Counted from the first letter of the stretch, positions 17,007 to 26,365 are shown. The stretch: DNA of 64,000 nt from Oscillospiraceae bacterium (GCA_015064255.1 SVSP01000010.1:1-64000), one strand, 5' to 3'. Notes: a model not told the origin generated them from the sequence alone. A program made the numbers and translations.

Positions 17007-17657
17007 TTATTTAACGGCTTTTAAAGTAAAGGTTGCCCCCCAGTGATTCAAAACTTCTACCGTTGAGAATCCCGCCTCAAGCAAAGCTTCTGTTTCGTGC
17101 TTTATAGTAAGCGGTGTGTCATAATGATAAAGCTCATTATCGCAAATACCTTGTTCCGATTTTAAACTGTTCAAGGTTTGGCGGTGAAGTCTTTCTTCTT
17201 CATCAGACAAAGCAAAGTAATCTGTCAGTATGAAATAGCCGTTATCCTTCAATGCGCTATAGAGCTTTGAATATAGAGGAACTTTTTCCTTTTTAGTAAA
17301 ATGATGCAGGCTTTCAACAGACACAGCCGCATCAAAACTGTCTTCACCAAGCGGAAGGTCAAAATACGAGCCAAGCACCAACGTAATATCTTTATCGGTA
17401 AATTTTCTTTCAAGAGTCGAAAGCATTTTCTCTGACAAATCAATACCCGTCACCTTTGCCGTAGGACACAGCAGAAAATATTCTTCAAGTTCGAGTCCCG
17501 TACCGCACCCTAGATCAAGAACACGGCTATTTTCGGAACAAGGAAGCAGACTTGCCGTAAAAGGATAAAACTCTCTTGCCGACTCTATATTGTTCAGCAT
17601 ATGCTGATCATACCCTTCAAGTCTTGCTTCGAAAAATGCACTCATTTTTTCGAGCAT
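17007..17657 (-). CDS. Class I SAM-dependent methyltransferase
   Basis: A 216-residue methyltransferase. The SAM-binding motif VLDLGCGTGLELEEY lies near residue 45, the acidic residue follows in VTGIDLSEKM near 71, and FDAAVSVESLHHF near 107 is motif IV. This is the small-molecule or unspecific methyltransferase fold; the acceptor cannot be told from sequence. GGAG lies 8 bases before ATG 17657. It starts 18 bp after the stop of the serine hydrolase gene and is the last gene of a three-gene operon with the GNAT acetyltransferase. Confidence 0.88.
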   Translation of the reverse strand: MLEKMSAFFEARLEGYDQHMLNNIESAREFYPFTASLLPCSENSRVLDLGCGTGLELEEYFLLCPTAKVTGIDLSEKMLSTLERKFTDKDITLVLGSYFDLPLGEDSFDAAVSVESLHHFTKKEKVPLYSKLYSALKDNGYFILTDYFALSDEEERLHRQTLNSLKSEQGICDNELYHYDTPLTIKHETEALLEAGFSTVEVLNHWGATFTLKAVK

Positions 17658-17675
17658 AGTTATATCTCCGTCATA

Positions 17676-18776
17676 TTATAAAAGATTTTCATATAATGCG
17701 CGAACTATTTCAAGATGTTTGCCTGCAAAAATTCTATACCATGACATAAGATGCATACCTATGACTATCGATATGTTATTTGCCGGATCCGCCATAATAT
17801 AGCTTCCTGCCGCACCGTCCCAACCGAATTCTCCTTTCGGAAGTCCCCACGGAGTATCTACCATTCGCACCCTTACACCGAGTCCGTATCCGTAATCCTT
17901 GCCCTGAGCACAGACAAACTTGTTTTTTATTGACATTTGCCCGATCTGTTCGCTTCGCATAAGCTCAAAGGCTTCTTCACTTATAAGTCTTGTTCCGTCG
18001 GGAGTAAGACCTTTTGCAGCGAGCATACGTGAAAATTTCGAAAAATCTTCGATTGCAGCTACAAGACCTGCACCGCCGCTTTCGTAATTTTCGGTAAATA
18101 TAAGTCCGTTTTCGTTACCTGTCGGAACGATTTTATCTTCTGCGTCAAGCGTGTACATTTTTGCAAAAGGTACTTTTTTATTATCAAAGAAGGAGTCCTT
18201 CATTCCAAGCGGATCGAATATTCTCTTTTTGACAAATTCGGAGAAACGCTCACCGCTTGCAACCTCTACAACTGCCGCGAGAACGTCGTGACACAGGCTG
18301 TACTGGAATTTTTCTCCCGGCTCAAATGATATGGGCGAATTGACAAACGCTCCTATGAAATCTCTGAGAGATGCTTTTGGGTCTTTGGCCGCGAGTTCTT
18401 TTATGGGAGCTGCATTAAAATCATACGTAAATCCTGCCGTCATTGTAAAAAGGTGACGCACCTTCATTTTATTTTTCGGATTTTTTCTGACGTTATTTTC
18501 ATCAATTATAAAAGCATTATTTATTTCGGGAAGATATTTTGCTACGTCATCATCAAGAGAGAGCTTTCCCTCATCGACAAGAAGCATAGCAGCAAATGCC
18601 GTTACCGGTTTACTGCAGGAATACATCTGCAAATAGGTATTTTCGGGAATATCGTAACCGAAAATATCCTTATAAACGGTTTCTCCGTTTTTATTGCAAA
18701 TAACCTCGAGGTATGGTACATTCACCGATGCGCGTATTTCATCTATGCGTTTTGATATTTTATTTTCTGTCATCAT
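17676..18776 (-). CDS. Serine hydrolase of the class C beta-lactamase/esterase family
   Basis: A 366-residue serine beta-lactamase-like protein (PF00144). The S-x-x-K catalytic tetrad is SCSK at about residues 53-56. The second motif is YSLCHD near 160, a Y-x-L form rather than the Y-x-N of true class C beta-lactamases, as in esterases such as EstB. GWDGAAGSY near 330 occupies the third-motif region. Without a signal peptide and with this motif, an intracellular esterase or D-stereospecific peptidase is more likely than antibiotic resistance. I start at ATG 18776, which has AAGGTG about 9 bases upstream, not the GTG at 18788. It lies 43 bp after the GNAT gene. Confidence 0.85.
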   Translation of the reverse strand: MMTENKISKRIDEIRASVNVPYLEVICNKNGETVYKDIFGYDIPENTYLQMYSCSKPVTAFAAMLLVDEGKLSLDDDVAKYLPEINNAFIIDENNVRKNPKNKMKVRHLFTMTAGFTYDFNAAPIKELAAKDPKASLRDFIGAFVNSPISFEPGEKFQYSLCHDVLAAVVEVASGERFSEFVKKRIFDPLGMKDSFFDNKKVPFAKMYTLDAEDKIVPTGNENGLIFTENYESGGAGLVAAIEDFSKFSRMLAAKGLTPDGTRLISEEAFELMRSEQIGQMSIKNKFVCAQGKDYGYGLGVRVRMVDTPWGLPKGEFGWDGAAGSYIMADPANNISIVIGMHLMSWYRIFAGKHLEIVRALYENLL

Positions 18777-18819
18777 AGTGTTTTTCACCTTTCTGTTTTA
18801 GTGAATATTTTGGATTTAC

Positions 18820-19314
18820 TCACAACTCTACATAATAAAAATTCTTACTTTCTGAAGTTTTAAATAAAATTCCGTCGTTTTTCACAATAATTTTATTTGA
18901 AGCAATATTATTCAAATTCGCACCTATCTGCACTTTCATTATACCTATTTTTTTACATTCGTCAAGTAGCAGAGAAAGTATTTTGTTTCCATATCCTTTT
19001 CCCCGCTCCGACATACGAATTGCATATCCTATATGACCGCTTGTTCTTTCAAGATTATCGTTCAAACAGTGGCGTATTCTGCCGTAACCTATCGGTCTTT
19101 CGTCTTCATACAGCCAGTACGAAGTCTGCGGAACCATCCAGCTTTCAAGGTTTCCGTTATCTACCGAGTATTCCTTTTCAAGCCATACTTTGAACTCATC
19201 ATACGTCATACCGCAGGCTTTATTATGAAAACCGTTATCGTTTGGCAATATTTCCTGAAGCATATCATATATATCTACGTCATCGTTTGGAGATATTTTT
19301 TTCAAATATAACAT
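18820..19314 (-). CDS. GNAT family N-acetyltransferase
   Basis: A 164-residue protein with the GNAT acetyl-CoA fold. The motif A loop is seen as RMSERGKGYGNKILSLLLDE near residue 104, and SNKIIVKNDGILF near 140 fits motif B. The acceptor is unknown. AAGGAG is 8 bases before ATG 19314 and the promoter at 19355 is clear. First gene of a GNAT-serine hydrolase-methyltransferase operon of three small-molecule modifying enzymes. Confidence 0.88.
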   Translation of the reverse strand: MLYLKKISPNDDVDIYDMLQEILPNDNGFHNKACGMTYDEFKVWLEKEYSVDNGNLESWMVPQTSYWLYEDERPIGYGRIRHCLNDNLERTSGHIGYAIRMSERGKGYGNKILSLLLDECKKIGIMKVQIGANLNNIASNKIIVKNDGILFKTSESKNFYYVEL

Positions 19315-19354
19315 TTAAAATTCTCCTTATAATGCTTTTTACTACTGTTTTTAT

Positions 19355-19383
19355 ATAGTATCACACATTTTTAAAAAAATCAA
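19355..19383 (-). promoter_or_regulatory. Sigma-A promoter for the GNAT operon
   Basis: Minus strand: TTGATT (19383-19378), 17 bp, TACTAT (19360-19355), TGA before the -10. Confidence 0.75.
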
Positions 19384-19428
19384 TATTTTTTGCATCTGAG
19401 TTGTATTCTCCGCTTATTATTCGAGCTA

Positions 19429-19457
19429 TTGACTTTCCAAAATGGCTGTGTTATAAT
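19429..19457 (+). promoter_or_regulatory. Sigma-A promoter for GH110
   Basis: TTGACT (19429-19434), 17 bp, TATAAT (19452-19457), TGT before the -10. Divergent from 19355. Confidence 0.85.
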
Positions 19458-19500
19458 CAAACATATTCATAAAACACCATATTTATAAAGGAGTTTACTT

Positions 19501-21243
19501 ATGAAAGCCGTTCGTTTATCCGAGTACGGTATTTTACCCAGTACCGATATAACGCTTAAACTGTTTTCTTTATTTGAAGAAAACAAAGAGGATACTGAAT
19601 TTATATTTGAAAATGCAGATTATTATTTTTCACCCTGCGATGCACAGCGCGTAGATTTTCGCATTTCAAATTCCGATGTAATCCCCTTGCGCACACTCGC
19701 TGTATTCCTAAAAAACATGAAAAACTGTACGCTCAGAGGAAACGGTGCACGCCTTTGGCTTGCCGGACAAATGCAGGTATTCACACTTGATCACTGCGAA
19801 AACGTAAAGCTTGAAGGCTTTACTGTCAACTGGAAAAAGCCTCTTGTAGCTGAAGGTCGCGTTATGTCAAAAAACGGGTCTGAAATAGATGTTTTCGTTG
19901 ACCCTGAGCTCTTCCCCCACCGTTTTGAAAATGAAAACATCGAATTCGATACAGGAAATGACGAATGGTACACATTTGTCAAGCATATTATCGTTTTCGA
20001 ACCCAACTATCTTCGCACGCGACGCGATGTGAGCGATGTAGCAATAAAAAACATTACCAAGATCGGCGACTCCCTTTACCGTATGAGTATCAACGGAAAT
20101 GCAGATATTCGTACAGGTGATCTTATCAATATGCGTCATAATGCACGTATCCACGCGGGAATCTTTACCGAAAAATGCTCTGACATTACTATTGAAAATG
20201 TGACATTTTATTCCTCGGGCGGACTCGGATGTTTATCACAGTTTTGTCACAATATGACATATCGCGGAGTTCATTTTTTAGCTGACAAGCACTTAGGCAG
20301 ACTGGTTTCAAGCGGACGTGATGACGGAATGCATATCACCTGCAATTCCGGAACAGTGACTATCACAGAATGTACATTCCACGCGCTTATGGACGATCCT
20401 ATAAATGTCCACGGATGCTGTGTAACATCTGATGAGGTAATCGATGACAGAACTCTCCGATGTAAATACCGACATCATCAAGCGTGCGGATTTTTGTACT
20501 GGGCTGAAGCAGGTGATGAGATCAGTTTTATCTCTCGTGATACTATGGAATCTATTGGTACTTCCCGCGTCATTTCCTATACGCTAGAAGATCATATGAC
20601 ATTCATTTTGAAATTCGACAAATCTCTACCCAAGGAGATTTTAGAAAAAGCTTCTATCGGAAATTCACTCGCATTGGACAATCTTACACACACAGCATCT
20701 TTTATTTGCACAAAAAACCGTTTCGGAAGCTGTCGCGCACGCGGCGTTTTGATCTCTACTCCCAAGCCAGTCCGTATTTGTGACAACTATTTCGAGTCTT
20801 CCGGGTCCGCTATACTTGTTGCGGGCGACTCTAATTACTGGTTTGAATCTGGTGAATGCCACGATGTTGAAATATCTCGTAATGTATTTACCGATACCTG
20901 CCTTTCCTCGATATATCAGTTCTGTGATGGAATTATCAGCATTTCGCCTGTCGTTCCAAAGCCTGATATGAACAAGCCTTTTCACAAAAATATTAAAATC
21001 ACCGATAATATTTTCGACACGGTAGGCGTGCCGGTGCTTTGTGCTTTTTCCTGTGCTGATCTTGATTTTTCAAATAATAAAATTTTCAAGAGTGAATCAA
21101 TTTCTTATGAAATAGAGCACAAGCCTGCGATAAAGATTTCGTACTGCAACAACGCTAATATTTCAAACAATAACTGGATCGGAAATTTTGATTTGATCGA
21201 GCTTTCTGAAAACAATTGTCAAAACACAAATAGTGATATTTGA
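19501..21243 (+). CDS. GH110-type alpha-1,3-galactosidase, right-handed beta-helix
   Basis: A 580-residue parallel beta-helix protein with repeating ITIENVTF, VTITECTF and VEISRNVFTDT turns. GRDDGMHITCNSG near 275 followed by MDDPINVHGCC at 297-307 matches the family 110 alpha-galactosidase signature; the two aspartates D298 and D299 are the expected catalytic pair. Family members remove alpha-1,3-galactose, including from blood group B structures. No signal peptide, so it should act inside the cell on imported fragments. AAAGGAG lies 7 bases before the ATG. It is a monocistronic unit with its own promoter and terminator. A different beta-helix activity is possible, but the DDPINVHG match makes GH110 the best call. 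Confidence 0.87.
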   Translation: MKAVRLSEYGILPSTDITLKLFSLFEENKEDTEFIFENADYYFSPCDAQRVDFRISNSDVIPLRTLAVFLKNMKNCTLRGNGARLWLAGQMQVFTLDHCENVKLEGFTVNWKKPLVAEGRVMSKNGSEIDVFVDPELFPHRFENENIEFDTGNDEWYTFVKHIIVFEPNYLRTRRDVSDVAIKNITKIGDSLYRMSINGNADIRTGDLINMRHNARIHAGIFTEKCSDITIENVTFYSSGGLGCLSQFCHNMTYRGVHFLADKHLGRLVSSGRDDGMHITCNSGTVTITECTFHALMDDPINVHGCCVTSDEVIDDRTLRCKYRHHQACGFLYWAEAGDEISFISRDTMESIGTSRVISYTLEDHMTFILKFDKSLPKEILEKASIGNSLALDNLTHTASFICTKNRFGSCRARGVLISTPKPVRICDNYFESSGSAILVAGDSNYWFESGECHDVEISRNVFTDTCLSSIYQFCDGIISISPVVPKPDMNKPFHKNIKITDNIFDTVGVPVLCAFSCADLDFSNNKIFKSESISYEIEHKPAIKISYCNNANISNNNWIGNFDLIELSENNCQNTNSDI

Positions 21244-21295
21244 ATCAACTTATTTATATAATTTCATTAAAAGTTTATAAATTAAAATAAAAAAA

Positions 21296-21322
21296 TCGCA
21301 GAGTCATCTCTGCGACTTTTTT
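21296..21322. terminator. Bidirectional terminator
   Basis: An 8-bp stem (21296-21303 with 21308-21315), 4-base loop, T-run on the right and A-run on the left. Separates GH110 and glnA, which converge. Confidence 0.9.
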
Positions 21323-21332
21323 ATTTGGTAAA

Positions 21333-22757
21333 TTAAAGATTATAATACTTCTCAAATTCAGCGGGATGAGGAATCTTGGAAAGTTCCATACATTCAGCAC
21401 GCTTGGTCTTGATAAAGTTGGCGATAAGCTCCTTCGGGAATACTCCGTTTGCTGTGAGGTAATCGTTATCTGCTTCAAGTGCATCGAGTGCTTCTGGAAG
21501 CGATGTGGGAAGTCCCTTGAGCTTTGCCTTCTCTTCTTCGGGAAGGTGGAAGAGATTGAAGTCATAAGGTCCCCAGCCGTTTTCGTGCGGATCTATCTTA
21601 TTCTTGATACCGTCAAGTCCTGCCATAAGAATTGCCGCATAGCAGAAGTAAGGGTTACAGGTAGCGTCGGGGTTACGAAGCTCGAAACGGCGCTTTTCGG
21701 GACTCTTTGCGTATGCGGGAATACGAATTACCGCAGAACGGTTAGACGTTGCATATCCGACTGTAACGGGAGCTTCAAATCCGGGAACAAGGCGCTTGAA
21801 GGAGTTTGTAGAGGGGTTGGTAATAGCGCAGAGAGAAGCTATATGCTTGAGAAGTCCGCCCATAAAGTAGTGAGCAGTCTTTGAAAGATGCGCATATCCG
21901 TCATCATCCGAGAATACAGGCTTGCCGTCCTTCATAAGAAGCATATGAACGTGCATACCGCTTCCTGCTTCGCTGTAAATAGGCTTGGGCATAAAGGTAG
22001 CTGTCTTATCATATTTAAGAGCAGTATTATGAATTATATACTTTATCATCATTGTTGCGTCTGCCATATGAACGACCTCACCGAGCTGAGGCTCAATTTC
22101 AAACTGACCTGATGCGGCAACCTCAGGGTGATGATAGTTGATCTCAATACCCGCATCCTTCATATGCATACACATTTCGCTGCGGCATTCAAAGGAAACG
22201 TCGAACGGCTTTGCAATATGGTAGTTCTTCTGCTTGGGTACAATAACGCCCTTGCCGTCAAGATTGCTGTTCCAGTAAGACTGTGCGGCATCAACAGATG
22301 CGCTTACCGATCTTTCGCTTACGTTCCAGCTTACGTTATCAAAGAGATAGAATTCAAATTCGGGAAGAATATACATCGTGTCAGCAACACCGCTGTCCTG
22401 CATCGCCTTTACAGCAGCCTTGATGATATTTCTCGGGTACTGAGGAAGCGGACGGTTTTCGGGATTGTCGATTATCATAGCGTTACCCGTCATAGAGAGT
22501 GTGGGGATCGTGCAGAAGGGATCGATCACAGCTGTGTCGGGATCGGGAATGAATACCATATCACTCTTCTCAACGACTGCATAGCCGTAGTTGGAAGCGT
22601 CAAATCCGATACCGCTGCGCATAGTATCTTCGGAGAAATTTTCCGCGGGTATAGTTACGTGACGGTACTGACCGTTAATATCGACCATCTTAAAGTCAAC
22701 CATTTTAATGCCATTCTCTTTAATGAGAGCAAGAATGTCCTGTACGTTTTTTGCCAT
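21333..22757 (-). CDS. glnA: Type I glutamine synthetase
   Basis: A 474-residue GSI that makes glutamine from glutamate, ammonia and ATP. The beta-grasp domain covers about 1-105. The catalytic domain holds the metal and glutamate ligands in LPEFEFYLFD near 128, GQFEIEPQLGEV near 220, GSGMHVHM near 268 and PGFEAPVTVGYATSNRSA near 325. RRFELRNPDATCNPYF near 360 is also well preserved. At the adenylylation loop the usual tyrosine is replaced by phenylalanine (NLFHLP, F about 403), so control by adenylylation is not expected. AAAGGAA precedes ATG 22757. A near-consensus promoter with a palindrome over its start point suggests repressor control. Confidence 0.95.
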   Translation of the reverse strand: MAKNVQDILALIKENGIKMVDFKMVDINGQYRHVTIPAENFSEDTMRSGIGFDASNYGYAVVEKSDMVFIPDPDTAVIDPFCTIPTLSMTGNAMIIDNPENRPLPQYPRNIIKAAVKAMQDSGVADTMYILPEFEFYLFDNVSWNVSERSVSASVDAAQSYWNSNLDGKGVIVPKQKNYHIAKPFDVSFECRSEMCMHMKDAGIEINYHHPEVAASGQFEIEPQLGEVVHMADATMMIKYIIHNTALKYDKTATFMPKPIYSEAGSGMHVHMLLMKDGKPVFSDDDGYAHLSKTAHYFMGGLLKHIASLCAITNPSTNSFKRLVPGFEAPVTVGYATSNRSAVIRIPAYAKSPEKRRFELRNPDATCNPYFCYAAILMAGLDGIKNKIDPHENGWGPYDFNLFHLPEEEKAKLKGLPTSLPEALDALEADNDYLTANGVFPKELIANFIKTKRAECMELSKIPHPAEFEKYYNL

Positions 22758-22787
22758 TTTTATTATTTCCTTTTTATTTTTATTTGG

Positions 22788-22815
22788 TACTATAAAAACA
22801 TACCGTTTTATAGTA
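22788..22815. promoter_or_regulatory. Candidate operator over the glnA transcription start
   Basis: Perfect 10-bp inverted repeat: TACTATAAAA (22788-22797) and TTTTATAGTA (22806-22815) with 8 bp between. It covers the expected start point just downstream of the -10 at 22818-22823. It does not match the usual GlnR box, so the regulator is unknown. It could instead form an RNA hairpin in the leader. Confidence 0.55.
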
Positions 22816-22817
22816 TA

Positions 22818-22846
22818 TTTATATCACAAAAGTAAGTGGTTGTCAA
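22818..22846 (-). promoter_or_regulatory. Sigma-A promoter for glnA
   Basis: Minus strand: TTGACA (22846-22841), 17 bp, TATAAA (22823-22818), TGA before the -10. Confidence 0.85.
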
Positions 22847-22987
22847 CCCTTTTGTAAAGAGGATATAGTCATCTGTGTTACCCATATCGTCATATATATG
22901 TAGCTTTATTTTAATTACATATCGCATCATATCGCGCATACGTATGATCGTACTGATTAAAGCAAGTACTTTTTACAGTTACGTCTT

Positions 22988-25195
22988 TTATACGTTTACC
23001 GTCTTCGGTACACCGCCGCTTAGTCTGATTTCCATTTTGCTGTCACCGAAGATGACTTTTATATTCTGTTCCTCTGCAGATTCAAGTGTAAAGCTTGTGA
23101 TCTTTGAATCCTTCCACTCGAAGGAAACTGTAAGAGCATCCTGTGCGCAAAAGTTCTTGACATATCCGTTTTTCCATTCGGAAGGAAGTGCAGGAATAAG
23201 GTAAAGTTCTCCGTATCTTGACTGCATAAGCATTTCGCATACTGCGGCAGTACCGCCCATATTTCCGTCTATCTGGAATATTCTCGGCGGGTGCAAGTCA
23301 AGAAGAGATACTGTTGCAAAATCGCATATAAGCCTCTGAAGATGATGCATAGCTTCTTCACCTCTCAAAAGGCGTGCCATCATACAAGCAACCCACGAAC
23401 GGCTCCAACCGGTATGACCGCCGCCGTATGCCATACGTGCATCAAGCGACTTTTCAGCCGCAGTCCACTCAATGCTGTTACGTTCAAAGAGCTGGCTTGG
23501 GTGGAGTCCGTAAAGATGAGAAAGATGTCTGTGTCCGGGTTCGACCTCTTTTCTTTCTTTATCCCACTCGTTAAGTCTGCCATTACTGTCTATCGTGAGC
23601 TTTGGCAGTTTCGACAAAATCTCTGTCCAAAGTTCTATTTTATCCGAGTCAACAGAGAGAATTTTTGCACTCTCTATCGCATTTGTAAGAAGCTCTGTTA
23701 CAAGCTGTATATCCATAGCGCTGTTTACACAGAGCGATACCGGAAAATGTCCTGTTCCTTCAAATCTGTTTTCAGGCGATTGTGACGGAACGATCCAAAG
23801 TTCTCCGTCCTTTTCGTACAAATAATCCTCGAAAAATTCGGCACATTCCTTAAGAACGGGATAACATCTTTCTTTGAGGAATTTTTCATCCTTAGCATAG
23901 CGCCAATGCATAAAGAGGTGCTGACAAAGCCAAGGTGCGCCGCCCACCCAGACAGCCCATCCCTTTGACTCGGGTGTTACCCTTCCCCACACGTCTGTCT
24001 GAAGAGTAAAGGTTGTACCTTTACATCCGTAGAGATTTTTCGCCATTTCTCTTCCGTAAGGAACGTATCTTTCAATGAGATAGAAAAGCGGCTCTGTCGC
24101 TCTTCTCATTCCGAGTGTTTCTGAGAACCAATAGCACATCTGAAGATTTATATCAAGATGATAGTCTGCATCCCAAGCCGGTGCGAGATCTTCATTCCAT
24201 TTACCCTGAAGGTTTAACGGAAGTTCTCCTGCCGAACCGCTTGCAAGAAGGTATCTTCCGTATTCAAAATACAAAAGCGGCATAGAAGGGTCTTTCCCTT
24301 CTCGGAAAAGCTCAATCCTTTTATCTGTCGGAACAGAGTCAAGACTCGGAAGATCTATCTCAACACACGAGTTACCCATAATTATTGCAAAGCTTTCTTT
24401 ATGTCTTTCAAAAAGCTTATCAAAATTATTTTCTGCCGGCCATACTATCTCTTTTGAAGGAGCGTTTCCCTTTGCATCTGTTCCAATATTAATAAGCACA
24501 AGCGTTTCGCTTGCATCTTTTACCGATATTTCACCTATACTCGAATTATCTTTTACAAAAGTTCCGTTTGTATTTATTTTTATATGTGCTTCAAAAGAAA
24601 TTCCGTCCTTGAAAGAGCCTTTCATAACAAGTCCGTCTGAAATATCTTCATATGAAATCGTACACAAGGGGTCAAAAATTCTCGTAAGCTTTACAGAAAA
24701 ATTCGAAGAAAGTTCTGAGGAGATCTTAAGCACCATACATCCGTCTGCCATACTTACGAAAAGGTCTTCGCTTATCCTTCCGTATTTTGAATTAAATGAA
24801 GTTGAAGAAAGACCGCTTTCAAGAGATAGAGATCTTGTATAGTCCGAGATTTCTCCCGCGTCAAATGTTACGTAAAGGTCTCCGACAGGCTGATACGGAT
24901 CAACACGGTTTTTAATTCCGCTTATACCGCCGAGTCCACCGAAATATTCGTTTGCAAGTTCTGTTCCCTTATAGAAATCTCCTGCGAGAAGCAACTCTCT
25001 GACCTCGCCGATGTGGCAGGAAACATCTTCTTGCTCACGGAAACGGTTTTCACCTCTCCACATCCATTCGTGATTGAGTGCAATTCTGAGCTTTTCGGGA
25101 GTTCCGAGCATCATAGCTGCAAGTCTGCCGTTTCCTGTCGGAAGTCCTTCCATATATTTTTCTGTGTACGTATTATAAAACAATACTTTATTCAT
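22988..25195 (-). CDS. GH95 alpha-L-fucosidase, cytoplasmic
   Basis: A 735-residue family 95 glycosidase, which releases alpha-L-fucose (mostly alpha-1,2) or related sugars by inversion. The N-terminal beta domain starts with EGLPTGNGRLAAMMLG near residue 16 and LNHEWMWRG near 40. The barrel contains NLQGKWNEDLAPAWDADYH near 318, SQSPEN near 470 with the acid glutamate, and QIDGNMGGTAAVCEM near 640 with the base aspartate. No signal peptide. AAGGAG is 8 bases before ATG 25195. Monocistronic; I found no clear terminator between its stop and the glnA promoter region. Together with GH110 and GH92 it points to host-type glycans, though plant fucosides are also possible. Confidence 0.94.
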   Translation of the reverse strand: MNKVLFYNTYTEKYMEGLPTGNGRLAAMMLGTPEKLRIALNHEWMWRGENRFREQEDVSCHIGEVRELLLAGDFYKGTELANEYFGGLGGISGIKNRVDPYQPVGDLYVTFDAGEISDYTRSLSLESGLSSTSFNSKYGRISEDLFVSMADGCMVLKISSELSSNFSVKLTRIFDPLCTISYEDISDGLVMKGSFKDGISFEAHIKINTNGTFVKDNSSIGEISVKDASETLVLINIGTDAKGNAPSKEIVWPAENNFDKLFERHKESFAIIMGNSCVEIDLPSLDSVPTDKRIELFREGKDPSMPLLYFEYGRYLLASGSAGELPLNLQGKWNEDLAPAWDADYHLDINLQMCYWFSETLGMRRATEPLFYLIERYVPYGREMAKNLYGCKGTTFTLQTDVWGRVTPESKGWAVWVGGAPWLCQHLFMHWRYAKDEKFLKERCYPVLKECAEFFEDYLYEKDGELWIVPSQSPENRFEGTGHFPVSLCVNSAMDIQLVTELLTNAIESAKILSVDSDKIELWTEILSKLPKLTIDSNGRLNEWDKERKEVEPGHRHLSHLYGLHPSQLFERNSIEWTAAEKSLDARMAYGGGHTGWSRSWVACMMARLLRGEEAMHHLQRLICDFATVSLLDLHPPRIFQIDGNMGGTAAVCEMLMQSRYGELYLIPALPSEWKNGYVKNFCAQDALTVSFEWKDSKITSFTLESAEEQNIKVIFGDSKMEIRLSGGVPKTVNV

Positions 25196-25277
25196 ACCGC
25201 TTTCTCCTTCAAAAATGAAAATTGCCGTAATTTACTGTTCGCTGAGAAATTCTGTTTTTACTCTATTTTACAAGTTC

Positions 25278-25306
25278 AATATATCACACAGCATAATATT
25301 TGTCAA
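25278..25306 (-). promoter_or_regulatory. Sigma-A promoter for GH95
   Basis: Minus strand: TTGACA (25306-25301), 17 bp, TATATT (25283-25278), TGA before the -10. Only 26 bp separate its -35 from that of the divergent esterase promoter. Confidence 0.85.
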
Positions 25307-25332
25307 CAGATTATTTATTTTTGGAATAATGT

Positions 25333-25361
25333 TTGACAAAAGATATTTGTTGTGATATAAT
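25333..25361 (+). promoter_or_regulatory. Consensus sigma-A promoter for the esterase
   Basis: TTGACA (25333-25338), 17 bp, TATAAT (25356-25361), TGA before the -10: a full consensus extended promoter. Confidence 0.92.
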
Positions 25362-25406
25362 TCTCTTGCATACAGCAAATTTTTGCCACCATAAGGAGAT
25401 TTCATT

Positions 25407-26198
25407 ATGTCAGAAAACAGAATTAAGCTTTGGGAAAAGAATATTCCCTTTTATGATGAAAGTATCGATCAGATACCCGAAATTGAGCCTTATCTTGTAG
25501 AAAATCCGAAAGCTTGCATCCTCGTCATTCCCGGCGGTGGTTACACATGGCTTGCTTACGAGCACGAGGGTATCAAGGTTGCAGAGGAATTTAACAGACG
25601 TGGATTTTCCGCATTCGTTCTCACTTACAGAATCAAGCCTTACAAGCATCCTGTTCCTCTTACCGACGCTCTGCGCGCTATAAGAGTCATTCGCTCGCTT
25701 GCCGACAAACACGGATACGATCAGAACAAGATCGCGGTAGTCGGCTTCTCTGCAGGCGGACATCTCACGGCGTGTACTGCAACAATGTTTGACCGCGAGA
25801 TACCCAAGGTTGACGAAATAGACGAGTTTTCCTCAAGACCCGACCTTGCTATGCTCTCTTATGCGGTAATCGATTACGTTGGCCACCCCGAAAAATCCTC
25901 TTCAAGATATATGATCGGTGAAAATACATCCGCTTACGAAAGAGCCGAATTTTCGCCCAACTACAACGTAAGGGAAAACACACCTCCCACGTTTATCTGG
26001 CACACCGAGGAGGATTCTCTCGTTTCGCTTGATCATCCCATCAAAATGGCTGAATCACTCTTCGCAAAAAAGGTTCCCTGCGAGCTTCACATCTTCCCTT
26101 ACGGAGATCACGGTCTCGGAATAGGTGCAAACGATCCGTACAACGGAAGATGGGTAGATTTTGCCGAAGCATTTATGAAAAAGTATCTTAATTTCTGA
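25407..26198 (+). CDS. Alpha/beta hydrolase, carbohydrate (acetyl/feruloyl) esterase-like
   Basis: A 263-residue alpha/beta hydrolase of the BD-FAE/acetyl esterase type. PGGGYTWLAYEHEG near residue 44 forms the oxyanion-hole region. The nucleophile is in VGFSAGGH near 115, the acid in HTEEDSLV near 200 and the histidine in GDHGLG near 234, so the triad is complete. Likely role: removing ester groups from plant or host oligosaccharides after uptake, as there is no signal peptide. AAGGAG lies 8 bases before the ATG. Divergent from the GH95 fucosidase with very close promoters, which suggests joint control. Confidence 0.87.
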   Translation: MSENRIKLWEKNIPFYDESIDQIPEIEPYLVENPKACILVIPGGGYTWLAYEHEGIKVAEEFNRRGFSAFVLTYRIKPYKHPVPLTDALRAIRVIRSLADKHGYDQNKIAVVGFSAGGHLTACTATMFDREIPKVDEIDEFSSRPDLAMLSYAVIDYVGHPEKSSSRYMIGENTSAYERAEFSPNYNVRENTPPTFIWHTEEDSLVSLDHPIKMAESLFAKKVPCELHIFPYGDHGLGIGANDPYNGRWVDFAEAFMKKYLNF

Positions 26199-26263
26199 GT
26201 TGACTTTTAATTTAATATCTTAAAACGAAAAACACTCTTGCGCAACTGTCGCAGAGCATATAT

Positions 26264-26301
26264 AACGGTATAACCGTATAAAAACGGTTATACCGTTTTT
26301 T
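26264..26301 (+). terminator. Terminator after the esterase
   Basis: A 13-bp perfect stem (26264-26276 with 26285-26297) followed by a T-run. Confidence 0.9.
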
Positions 26302-26337
26302 CAACTCTCGTTAGAAAATTTCTCTCCGAATGAGTTA

Positions 26338-26365
26338 TTGTTTTTAGGAAAGAATCTGCTATAAT
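26338..26365 (+). promoter_or_regulatory. Promoter for the first XRE regulator
   Basis: TTGTTT (26338-26343), 16 bp, TATAAT (26360-26365) with TGC before the -10. The 16-bp spacing and TTGTTT box are shared with the other XRE gene (28408). Confidence 0.7.

Noticed and set aside
17676..18776. Antibiotic-resistance beta-lactamase
   Set aside because: Second motif is Y-S-L rather than Y-x-N and there is no signal peptide; esterase or peptidase is more likely.
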